From NCBI RefSeq assembly GCF_020382885.2, contig NC_058506.1:20820818-20884817 (forward strand): 64,000 bases of DNA, in the 5' to 3' direction. Under the pieces are notes generated by a model that made no database searches, was not told the origin of the DNA, and saw nothing but the letters and a program-made list of their open reading frames with translations. A program made the position numbers and the translations under genes. Shown here piece by piece: positions 1-10,300 of the stretch. How positions within the stretch are numbered: the stretch's first letter is position 1; every line of letters starts with the position of its first letter. This DNA is from Scatophagus argus. Lineage: Eukaryota; Chordata; Actinopteri; Scatophagidae.

Positions 1-298
1 AAATTTCTCCAGATGATTAAGACTTTATAGACTTTATCAGAAATCTCAGCAGACATTTTGATATTTTATAGAATCTGAAAAATGACACAAACACTAAAAA
101 TCTGTGGTCAGATGTTTTACAAGTAAAACCTGTCACTACTTGTGTAGCCTATAGCTGTTACCTACTGCATTTGTGGACTGTAGATCTAAATACTGTAAAA
201 ATTTGATATACGTTTTCAGAATGCAACCATACTGTATAAGGGACATTTTAATGACCCTCCTTTAATCCATTTCCATCTTTTTGTTTTTACTGACACAG

Positions 299-1429
299 CA
301 GCAGTTCCAACAATCTCAGCTCAAAGTACCACTCAACCACCTGCTCCAGGTACCACTCAGCCACCTGGTCCAGGTACCACTCAAACACCTGCTCCAGGTA
401 CCACTCAGCCACCTGGTCCAGGTACCACTCAGCCACCTGCTCCAGATACCACTCAACCACCTGCTCCAGATACCACTCAGCCACCTGGTCCAGGTACCAC
501 TCAAACACCTGCTCCAGGTACCACTCAAACACCTGCTCCAGGTACCACTCAGCCACCTGCTTCAGGTACCACTCAACCACCTGCTTCAGGTACCACTCAA
601 CCACCCGGTACTGCAGAAGCCACTACAGTTCTTACAGTGGAGTCAGGTTTCTCATCTGGTGAAATAGCCGGTATTACAATCGGCTCTATCGCTGGGGTGG
701 CTGCTATTGGTGAGTACAATCTCATTCCTGCTTCCTCGGTAACATATCATCCTGTTATCCATTAACAAGGTTTAGGGTAAATGATAAAAAAAAAAAGAAA
801 TAGTTTGAATTACGATTGTAAGTCAAAATTGTACATTACAAATCATAATTTTGAGACTGCAAGTCAAGACTGAAATTTTGATTTCTGTTTTAAATTGTGT
901 TGTACTCATCCCACAATTTTTGACAATCACAGAAAATTTAACTAATTATTTTATTATTGCTAACTTTTCATCTGTTTTTCTTTTCATGACAATTATTGGC
1001 TTCCACGTAAATCCGCTATCCAGCTAAAGAATAGACATTGCTCTAAATTTGCAAGCAAACACATGCAAACTGGCAGCGCCTAAAAGGCTCTGCAAGAAAA
1101 ACTGTAGAGAAAAGAGAATTAAAAGAAAACACGGACTGGCATATTCATAAAACATGGCAACAATTCTCAGTGAACTGAGTAAGCAGCACAATCGCATTAA
1201 ATAAAAAAAAAGCAGGTTTAACTTGCTGCTTTTTTGAAAATCGAGGGACTTGTTTGTTCTAAAAATACAACATGCGGTGGAAATGAAGGAGCTACTTGAT
1301 GAAAGAAATTAACAGTCCCAGCTGTAACTGCTTCAAACTCATGTTTAAGACGGTGAACGTTAAAAAGCATCTGTCTTCTTTTCAGGTGGTGGTGTCTTTG
1401 GAGTACTGAAGTTCACCGGGATGGTCTGA
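299..1429 (+). CDS. Mucin-like single-pass membrane protein, 3' end (partial)
   Basis: Only the last two coding exons lie in the window: 299-709 and 1386-1429 (stop TGA 1427-1429). The first follows a ttttactgacacag acceptor and ends at G|GTGAGT. The second follows tcttttcag. Both junctions are phase 1. The first exon encodes about 11.5 copies of an 8-residue Thr/Pro/Gln unit (TTQPPAPG-like), then a short Ser/Thr-rich spacer. The hydrophobic segment starts GEIAGITIGSIAGVAAI and is completed across the intron by GGGVFGVLKF, with a cytoplasmic tail of only a few residues (TGMV). This is the plan of a heavily O-glycosylated, membrane-anchored mucin-like protein. No specific family is recognised and the N-terminal part lies upstream of the window. 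The opposite strand is also open across the repeat only because the unit is a multiple of three. Confidence 0.72.
328..612 (+). repeat. 24-bp coding minisatellite (Thr/Pro mucin repeat)
   Basis: Eleven full copies plus a partial copy of a 24-bp unit start at 328 and recur every 24 bases up to 592. Each encodes TTQ(P/T)P(A/G)(P/S)(G/D). Units differ by single substitutions (PAPG, PGPG, PAPD, PASG), and identical neighbouring units such as the two PAPD and the two PASG copies point to recent tandem duplication. Confidence 0.95.
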
Positions 1430-1553
1430 GACCAAGACAGGAAATGAACAGTTGGACAGTGGAACAGTGGACTGAAAAGCACAAACATCAGCCATCTTAA
1501 ATCTAACAGATCAGTGAAGAAGTCATGTTGTATGTCTGAAAGGCTCGTATCTG

Positions 1554-1559
1554 AATAAA
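1554..1559 (+). promoter_or_regulatory. Candidate polyadenylation signal of the mucin-like gene
   Basis: AATAAA lies 125 bases after the stop codon of the mucin-like gene. Further AATAAA-like sites occur near 2170-2180, so the 3' end used is not certain. Confidence 0.45.
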
Positions 1560-1912
1560 ACAACATAAAAAACATGATGATTGTGGCGTCCTGGGCCAAG
1601 AGGAAGACATTAAATCTGACTACTTTGCTAAACTGACTGTTGGGCGATAGAAAATAATTTTTAGTAAATCATAAAACTTTTTAAACTCTTTGTGATAGAA
1701 AATACATTTTATTACACTTTGATGTTTTTTTCTTTATTGACAGATAAGATATAAATAACTTTTAGTACATTTATTTTGCAATTGACGCACTTTTACTTCA
1801 CACTAGATTGGAAACAGCATATCTAATAGGATGAACTGAATTGTAATTATCAGGAATGTTTGGTTTAAAAAATCTCTTAACGTCCTTCACAGCTGATAAC
1901 AACAGACATCTA

Positions 1913-1913
<1 letters not shown>

Positions 1914-1965
<52 letters not shown>

Positions 1966-1966
1966 T
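1914..1966 (+). repeat. (TG)n microsatellite
   Basis: Uninterrupted TG dinucleotide run of about 53 bases downstream of the mucin-like gene, with no coding context. Confidence 0.97.
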
Positions 1967-3277
1967 GAGTGAGTGCAGCATGTGTACCTTCGGAGATCTC
2001 AGAGACGAAATAGTGCTACTTTGTAAAAATAGAGCAGCTCCACTTTCTTTTCCTTATTTTTTTAATATTTTGTAAATTAATACAGAGTTTTTATCTGAGT
2101 AATTCCAGTGACTGCTGATGATATGATGGTGTTCACTGAGAGAAAAAAGGTTTGAAGCCACTCTGTATATTTAATAAATAACTGTTTCTCTTCACTGACT
2201 TTCTATTAACTGCTATTTATATTTTTGTAATTTACTGTAAAGTATCTGTGTAAAATCCAGGTTTCGATCATATAAATCCTTACATTTAAAGCTGAGTTGT
2301 TTGTTCGTCAATTTTTGAATCTAATGAGCTTCCAGAAGTGAAAGATTTTTATTTTAGGCAAATGGGTCTCAGCTCAGTGTTCAGTAAAAAGCTAGCTGCT
2401 AGGTAAAGCCTAGCAGCTGATCAAAACACAACATGAAGTGAACATGCCTTTGCCCTGAATGAGTCAGGAGTTAAGAGCAACCCAAAATCATTAGCTCCAC
2501 TTAAAGCATGTTGACCAACTTGTAATAAAGGTCCAGTGTGCACGAGAGAACCTACGGTGGCTGTGAAAAACGAAAGGTTCGCTCTCAAAAGCCAGTTTGG
2601 GTCGTCCATTCTGAGTTACTTTAGAAACATGGCAGTGCAACATGGCAGACTTCATGGAAGATGGCTGGCTCCCTCTGGAGATATAAAAGTCATATTTTAA
2701 GGCCTCACTCTAATGAAAACACAGAAAAACACAATTATGAATTTTATATTCAATTTCTGGACTGAACTTTTGAAGGGATTGCTGTTTAATGTATTCCACA
2801 GGTAGTGCTTTAAGCCACAGCCAAAACAGCTCATGTATTGACTTATTCTGCTTGTTTGCAACACTGAGGTATTGATCAAATGCTCTGAAAGGTCCAAATG
2901 CTTGCCAATAATCAGATTAATATCATACCTTTAATTATAAGGAATGGACTGCACCAATTCCACCGATAAACTATACATCTCATAAACACAGGGCTAAAGC
3001 GTGTTACCAAATATTATCTTTATGGACCAAATCTAATAATATAATATAGTTATATATATATACTTTTTGAGTGAAGACTACTTTAAAGCATGGGGAGGTG
3101 GACTCATTCGCAGTCTTCTGCTTCAGGACATGTTAGCTTGGTGCAGGGAATGGGGGAGTAAGAGGGAAAAGATGAAGATCTCACCTTGTTCATGGGCCAA
3201 CGTTAGCGAGCCACCAGTGTATCCACGACTACTGTAAAAAAACAAAGAAAAAGCAAGATTGGATTAGTAGAGTAGCA

Positions 3278-3480
3278 TAGTGGTGGAAAGTAACAAAGTA
3301 CATTTGCTCAAGAGTAAGTATAATTTTAAGGTACTTGAACTTTACTTCAGTATTTTATTTTTGGCAGCTTTATACCTCTACACCAAATTTCAGGGGTAGA
3401 TACTGTAGTTACTATTTACTTCAGTACAATTCATCTGACTACTGTAGTTACATACAAAATGATCAGTTCCCTGACTTTTA
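3278..3480 (+). repeat. Dispersed AGTAC-rich teleost repeat
   Basis: The segment begins gtggaaagtaacaaagtac and is dominated by alternating tact/agta motifs (ggtacttgaactttacttc and so on), ending near tacatacaaaatgatcag. I recognise the pattern as an abundant dispersed repeat of teleost genomes but cannot name the family. It explains the short open frame at 3335-3604. Confidence 0.6.
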
Positions 3481-3969
3481 TGATGTGTTTGTCCTTGTAC
3501 TGGTGCCTTGTGGTGTTGTGTTGCTTGAGCTCCTCCATTCTAACTCCGTATGCCTTTACATCAGCAGGTACGCACTGAACAGTGTCCGATATTGCAGGGA
3601 ATAGATGACCAGTTAACACAACCTGTCGTAGCATAGTCAGCTAGGTTGCTAGGAGGCTAGGCTAGAAGCTAAGCTGACAACACAGCAATGGGTACAGCCA
3701 TTTGACACAACTCTGAGGTGCAGCTTGAACTTTCTCACTCCTCAACTTCATGTGACCACCAAGTGAAACTCTCATTATGTCGTGATTGTACCCTGAATGT
3801 GGACTTTAGCCCTCAGGAGGCCTTCAGGGTTTATGGTATGGTCATTAACTATGGAAGTGTCAACACAGGCAGCGAATCAACACAACTCTGTCTCCATGTA
3901 CACAAATAGCTGCTAATTCCCTGAGCTGTGTGATCAGCCCATATGGGGTGCATGGGAGCCAGAGGGACT

Positions 3970-4008
3970 GTGTGCATGTGTGTGTGTGTGTGTGTATGTG
4001 TGTGTGTA
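3970..4008 (+). repeat. (TG)n microsatellite, interrupted
   Basis: TG dinucleotide run with single CA/TA interruptions. Confidence 0.95.
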
Positions 4009-4970
4009 CAGGGGGAGGGGAGCGTCGTGTCTGTGTGTGTCAGAAAGGATGAAAATGAAATGAAAATTACATTGTGACAAATTTGATTCAATTCCCTGTT
4101 ATATGCTCTTTTGTTTGACTGACAAGGACGTCTTTCTAGTTCTGAATAAGAACGTTTAATTAAAAGCATCAGCCTGGCGAGATACAAACTTTCATGGCCA
4201 TCCATTTAATATATAATAGCTGTTGAGATTTTTTAGCCTGTGCTGTAAAAGTGAGCACCGTGTGTCTGTCACTGCTGTCTCTAGAGTATGGCTAAAAATA
4301 CTCTTAGCAAATCAAAATTGAGAGAGTCTGTCTAAATTGTAAAAAAATGGACCATCTCTGATTAATTGTATAATAAACTGCTAAATACCAACCCCATTCA
4401 CTCTCAACCATTGTATGGCAGGCTAACATGGCGCTGATGCTGCGTGCGTCTAAAGTATCCTTGTGTTGTGAGACAGGCACAGTTAGTGTTATGAATACAA
4501 CAAAACCTGGGCCTGCTCTGAGAAATGTATTTTTTCTCTTCACAAGCCCCAGAAAACTAATCACACACATGCATTTCTTTTCCCTCAGAAGAAAAGGAAG
4601 CTCAGTGGCTCAAGAATAAGAGTTTTCTAAGAGAGAGGACAGAGGAGCGATGGGAGGGGTGTTCACCTGTGGTTCTAGGGAAGACTAGATGTACTGGTTT
4701 GATGATATATGGAACAAGTATGGGTACTTTATCAGAAATCCAGGGGTTGTTGTTGTTCTGCAAATACAAATATAACATAGCAAAGGCTCATTTCTAACCT
4801 CATCTTTCTAGACATCATTTTTGAATTTATTTTCGTGTTAAACACATAGCTGAGAGTTGGTTTGTCTGATAAGCCAAGTGATTTATGTCAAGTATTGACT
4901 ATAAAATACTGGCTTTCGACAGCTTTTACCTCATGTGTCTGCACACCACCCTCAGGAGCACCGTACACAG

Positions 4971-4983
4971 CTCCCCCTGGTGG
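4971..4983 (-). promoter_or_regulatory. CTCF-like motif (minus orientation)
   Basis: CTCCCCCTGGTGG on the plus strand is the reverse complement of the CTCF core (CCASYAGRKGGCR) with one mismatch. This is a motif match only. Confidence 0.3.
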
Positions 4984-5088
4984 GTTCAGTGTGTCAGCCT
5001 CGGTCAGATGGTCTCACTTTATGTGGGTCAAAGGTGTTTCTGACATAAATCTAATCTGACTATAATCTACTTATTTAGTTGGAAATTG

Positions 5089-5101
5089 GCAGCAGGGGGC
5101 A
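5089..5101 (+). promoter_or_regulatory. CTCF-like motif (plus orientation)
   Basis: GCAGCAGGGGGCA matches the CTCF core except at the first base. It lies about 110 bases from the oppositely oriented motif at 4971. Motif match only. Confidence 0.3.
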
Positions 5102-5154
5102 AACTCACTGACCTCTGCTTGTTATGAAATGAATGTTGGGTTCTCTATATTATA

Positions 5155-5262
5155 ATTTAATTAAAGAGTTTGGTCTAGACCCGCTCGAATTGGAAAGTGT
5201 CATGAGATAACATTTGTTGTGAATTGGCGCTATATAAATAAACAGAATTGAAATTATCATTA
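5155..5262 (+). repeat. Dispersed repeat tail (GGCGCTATATAAATAAA type)
   Basis: The sequence runs from taatttaattaaagagtttg through gtcatgagataacatttgtt and gaattggcgctatataaata to an A/T-rich end. This is a recurrent 3' tail of interspersed repeats in teleost genomes. Family not determined. Confidence 0.55.
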
Positions 5263-5577
5263 AATATTTTTTTAATTAGTCATCATGACTAATTCTGGAC
5301 AATAACCAGTTTAGCCATATGTATGGAAGATTTTTTGTTTTGTTTTTTTTACTAATACACAGTCAGTACAGTATACTGCATCCTGCGCAGAAGCTGCACT
5401 GTCATGCTTTGTGTCAGGCTGCATGACGTCACTAATCTACCGCTTTAGGATTTGCAACATTGCTGACTAAGCCTTACAAAAACCTGAACACTCTGTGGAC
5501 CACCTGTCTGAACAGAAGACAGACTGGGTTAGCAGTTAGCTGCATAATGGAGCATTTACCGCCCAAAACCTATTTCC

Positions 5578-5640
5578 TCTCAGAATCAGAATCAGAATCA
5601 GAATTCCTTTATTAATCCCTGGAGGGAAATTCTTGAACTC
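5578..5640 (+). repeat. Dispersed repeat tail with (AATCAG)n
   Basis: Tandem AATCAG units are followed by ttcctttattaatccctgga and gggaaattctt, a common retroelement-type tail in fish genomes. A similar short-repeat plus TTTATTTGTCAC arrangement is present at 17020-17072. Confidence 0.5.
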
Positions 5641-5959
5641 TCGAGCTGGTCAGTCCAAAAACAAAGAGATATGGGTATAAAGTCCTTAAATAAAACAACT
5701 TTGAACAAATGTTATAGTTGTTCTGTGTCCAGTCGATATTTAAATAGGAAACCATCCGCCAACCTGCTTACAACAACTTTATTGTGCTCTAAGTTGTTGT
5801 GTTGTCAAACGAGTTAGATCCGCTTGGCGCCTTCTCCTCCTGGTCAGTGAGGGTATGACGACTCTTAGAGGGTTTACAGCAACGAGTAAGTCGTTCCGAT
5901 CTTTCCTTGTCATTCTCATTTACATATTTTAAAACGGAGCAAATGTCTCACCTTCCTTG

Positions 5960-6062
5960 TAGGAATACGAGGCCAAGATATTCCGGATACGGATGCCGCC
6001 ATCTTGCGCCGAGGACGTCATTTGGAACCACAGTCTGCGCAGTAGTAGTTCGGCTGCGAGCT
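5960..6062 (+). repeat. Dispersed element, copy 1 (GCCATCTTG...CATTTGGA)
   Basis: This shares an extended similarity with 59195-59285: gccgccatcttgcgccgagg / acgtcatttggaaccacagt / ctgcgcagtagtagttcgg here against agctgccatcttgcactggt / gacatcatttggagccagag / tctggacagtagtgatttgg there. Two diverged copies in unrelated contexts (intergenic here, a plekhb1 intron there) indicate a mobile or formerly mobile repeat. Family unknown to me. Confidence 0.6.
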
Positions 6063-6317
6063 CGACTTCCCGCCCACACACGAGTCTGACCCAATTGCGA
6101 GCAGCACCCAGCTGTCAATCATGATGTTCACATCCTTTTTATAGCCGAATTGCAGATTAAAATCAAATTTATTAAAAAAAAAAAATTAAGTAAAATAAAC
6201 ATCGGCACGTATCTTAGTTTGATATGAACTGCCTAAGATGACGTCTTAGAAAAAATTTATTTAACGTGTATCTTGCCGCTTGGACGGGGAGGATTTTATG
6301 ACTTGCACGGGAGTATG

Positions 6318-6330
6318 CCACTAGGGGGCG
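6318..6330 (+). promoter_or_regulatory. CTCF-like motif, full core match
   Basis: CCACTAGGGGGCG fits the CTCF core CCASYAGRKGGCR at every position. It lies just beyond the 3' end of usp2. Motif match only. Confidence 0.4.
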
Positions 6331-7308
6331 ATCAAATTGTTCAAACTTCACATGTGGGGAGCTCAAATGTCGTCCATCCTTACAGACAGCAGTACAGCAG
6401 ACCTCAACTAAAGTCACAAACTTGAGATTGCTTTGCTGACAAACCACCAACAAACCATTCCTGAACCTCCTCTTACCTGGCTGGATAAAAAAAGGGTTAC
6501 ATTTTAAAAAATGAGCATGCGAGGCAGTGCAAGTTAACATTGAATTTTAATCATTTATGGGCTCTGACCTGACTTCAGATGCGAAGTCAGCAACATTATT
6601 GCTGGACGAAGATGCATTTTTACACAGCTGCTTTGGCATGGCTGACTTCTCCACAGTACTATTACATTCACTGTGCTGTCCATAAATACTGCACAAAAAT
6701 AAAATGTGCTTTGACATAAAACATCCTCTCTACATTGGTGGATTTCCACTGTCCCAAGAGGAAACCATAAGGCTTTGTTAGATGACATATACAGTATGCA
6801 CATCAAGTTTACTGGCATTAAATAGAATAAGTTATATCTTGCAGCTGGTGTGCGAGCATTTTTCAAGTCTCTGTATTGTCCCCACATTATAATGTCCTTA
6901 AGTTCAATAATCCATGTTCAAAGTGCATTAAAAAAAGAAGGAAAATACACTCAAAGGGGTAAAGGCCTTCTAAGTTTGACTCACAGTTTCATTTTTAGCT
7001 CAATTTCTACACTTCTTTTGACAATGGAAGGAATATTTTCTCAGCATCACTTCAGTTCCACCCAACTTGTGAAGTCCGTTTGTAATCCTGAAGTGCAAAT
7101 GCGCCTTCACATCCACCCTTTTCCGTCAAAAACACAGTGAGAGGAAGGTGAGCGTGTGTTTTCACCCTCTCCATCTCGGTGCTCCACATTCACAGTCTGT
7201 AATGGCAGGACTTCCTCCACCAGGTGGAGCTGTCTCACAGCAGGCAGTATTCGACTCCTTTTTTTTTTAAGGCCCAGTTTAGTGCAGCTTATCACTCCTC
7301 TGCAGTGT

Positions 7309-10300
7309 CTACAGCCGACAGGTCTGATATTTGCTGTGAGGGGTGGGGGCCATCTCGTAGAAGAGTACGTAAGCGTTGCTGCTTCGCACTTGGCTGGAGG
7401 ACACTGGGCTCACCCTGCACACAACACAAAGTACACACTGTACTTACTACAATGAAGAGTGTTTCTTTGACAGCACATGCTCGCAGGAGAGATTCTTAAC
7501 TATTTGCACATTTCATTAATTTGTCACAAAAACACACAGCAGTCATGATAACCCGCAGGCAGGCACATTTAATGTGCCAGCCAGTTGGCACACATTTATG
7601 CAGCGAGAACGCTGCCATTTTGGCAGCAGGTCCCATCTGATAACACGTCACATGTGTTAATATGAGGATACCTGGAGTCGTTGTAGCTGAACCACTCGCC
7701 CAGTGCAGGGTTCCTGCAGTAGGCTGTGTAATGGCCTCCCAAGGCGTTTCCCGAGTGGTTGGACACAGCATACAGGTTGTACACAGCACGCTCTGCATGG
7801 AGACACAAACACTGACAGTCAGCGCGAGTGCAGTCTTTACTAGTCAAATCCAGCAGACCTCGGAAAGGCCATGAACTGTCCTCTTCCCTAAAACTCACCG
7901 TTGTTCTGTGAGGCAAACTCCCGCAGGTCCAGCTCCTTCAGAGGGAAGTTGACAAAAGTGGAGAGTTTGCTCGCTCGGTTGTTAGAGTCTGAGAAGCGCT
8001 TCAGGTCTGAGAGGGACATGGAGTCAAGGAGCCGATACTTTACTGTTAAACCTTAAACATTACAGTGCTGCCTGTACAACAACCCAACACTCTGAACCTT
8101 GTACTCATTATCTTCATGATGATTACTTTTACTTCTTATACTTAAAGCTGCACTGTTTCATTGTTCAGCTTCACAATGAGCAGACATTCAAATGCATCTG
8201 AACGCCGTAAGCATGAGACAAACGGCAGAAAGATGTGACAAAAGGATACGCAGCACGAGGATCTGAGGAAACTTCTGAATGCTGAATCTTTTGGTGCATT
8301 TCCTCCTGGCGTTGCATCTGTTGCACGTCTGAGAGAGACAAACACAGAAAAGGCAGTGAGATACTGCTGCTGTATAATCCATTTATCCCTTCATAAAGGT
8401 ACGTGCTGTGTGGTGTGTGATGTGAGGCCTCTCACCGGTCTCTCCTCTCCGTCCAACACGTCCTCCTTTGTGAAGAGTCTCAGGCAGTCTCGGAGAGTCA
8501 CTTCGCTTGTGTTCTTCTGTGGAGTCACAGAGCATGTCAGCAGAAGCCTTTCTTACAAAAGTATGACCACAAAGTAGACAGGTGGAAGTCCAGTTCAGAC
8601 TTTTACCACCATTTCTTTGATGTACACAATTGTGAAATGAAACCAGAAAGCATACGGGGGGCATTTTATATGTTTACGGTGAGAATATGAAAATTCCAGC
8701 CACGTGATGATTTATTTTCCAACACTAATTCAGAAACTATGGGTGGACGGACGTGCACTGACCTGTGCAACAGGTATCGACAGGTCCCAGAACGGATCGA
8801 ACACGGTGGAGCGGAAGCCACAGACGGTGCAGGACACAGAGCTTTTCAGCTGCCCAACAAACAGATCTGAGGACAGAAACAGGAGATGGAGAATTACATA
8901 AGACATGCACATGAATTCAAAGATGGTTTAATAAGTGCTCACGCAGCCCGTCAAGCTAAGTCCCTTACCCACTACTTTGCTGTTCTCTCTCTCCAGGTAC
9001 ATATTCCACATCCGCTTGCCTTTTTCTTCATCGCTGTGAACGAGAGCAGCAGAGATCACGTCAAACCAGACTGAAAACTGAAATGTGTGTACTTTTAAAT
9101 TACTTTAAGTAAATATCCAGTTTTTCTGTTGAGTCGAGCCACTTTAAGACGCTGTAAAGATTCTTACTGAGGAATTGCAGGTATTGATTAGTATTGGATT
9201 TGTTAAAAACAGCAGACCAATCAGGCATGTCTGAGTGTTTCTTTGGGCAGTGGTGAGGCGTTCACGACAGAACAGGTTATGAGTGACTCATTCAGAGCAG
9301 AGGACACAAGTGATGTAAAGCAAGTGGACTCACCAGAGATGGTCAAAGTCCTCGATGGACGCCTTAGGGCGGACTGTCACCCTGTTCACCTCATTATGGA
9401 GACCATCCAATAAGAAGCGCAGAAACTCCTGAGCGTCCTGTTGACTGCAGGGAGACAAGAGTTGAACTTGTTGTTTTATTTGATTAACTGAATTCATCTA
9501 TACTTTCAGAGCTGGACTTAATGCGAGGAGGAGGAGGAGGGAAGACTTACTTGCAGCCCACAAATTTGGGAGCGTATCTCTGGATCTGGCTCCTGAAGTC
9601 TGAGGGACTGATGGCCTCGTTGTTCACAGACGTCCACAGGCTCTGAGTCAGCTTTGCGAACTCTTAGACAGCAGAAGAAAGGGAAGAGAAACCACAGAAA
9701 ATGAGACCACAATCGCTCACAATTGCTCAAAGTAGGTCACATGATGACACCTGAGCCCGTTTCAGATAAAAAAGTCATTGAAAGCTCTGGAACAAAACAA
9801 ACCCAAAAAACAACTTTTGTACTAATTACAGCAACATTACACAAACGTTTAATACAAAAAATATGTCCCTTTGAACTAAATGTTAGGAACATGCACACTT
9901 TATAAGAACATGCACACAACACAAACATGTGAGAACTCGCTGTGCAAAAACACCCTGAAAAGCCCCGAAGAAGTAAAAAACTCTTTTTCAATTGCAAATT
10001 GTATTTTGCATTGTGGAATTATATGACCAGCTGGCTGCTGTTTGCAGTCGGACAGGTTTAGTTCACCACACGCAGCCTCATCACAGCAGCTTTGTTAGTC
10101 TGAACTCTTATCTCAGGTTAGGTGGACATACAGGGTTTTTGCTACTTGAAATTTTCAGGAAATTTCCCAAAAACTTTCCTCTACTCTACCGACCCAATTA
10201 GCCTCAGACTCAGTGAAGCCAAAAGTGAATGTCCTTGTCAACGTTGCCAGATCTTAAGCTGCGGGTTTGTGCAACACAGCAATAAAGAGATTAAGAGGAC

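Larger units (their letters stand above)
1430..7308. other. Intergenic region between mucin-like gene and usp2
   Basis: This stretch holds the 3' flank of the mucin-like gene and, toward the right, the 3' UTR/flank of usp2 (minus strand), so it separates two convergent genes. It contains microsatellites, at least four dispersed-repeat fragments (3278-3480, 5155-5262, 5578-5640, 5960-6062) and three CTCF-like motifs. No open frame here has a recognisable protein family or flanking splice sites that build an exon. Confidence 0.6.

Noticed and set aside
287..604. Minus-strand open frames across the 24-bp repeats
   Set aside because: They are open only because a 24-bp unit repeats a stop-free sequence in all frames; the plus frame alone has flanking splice sites, a Thr/Pro composition and a transmembrane continuation.
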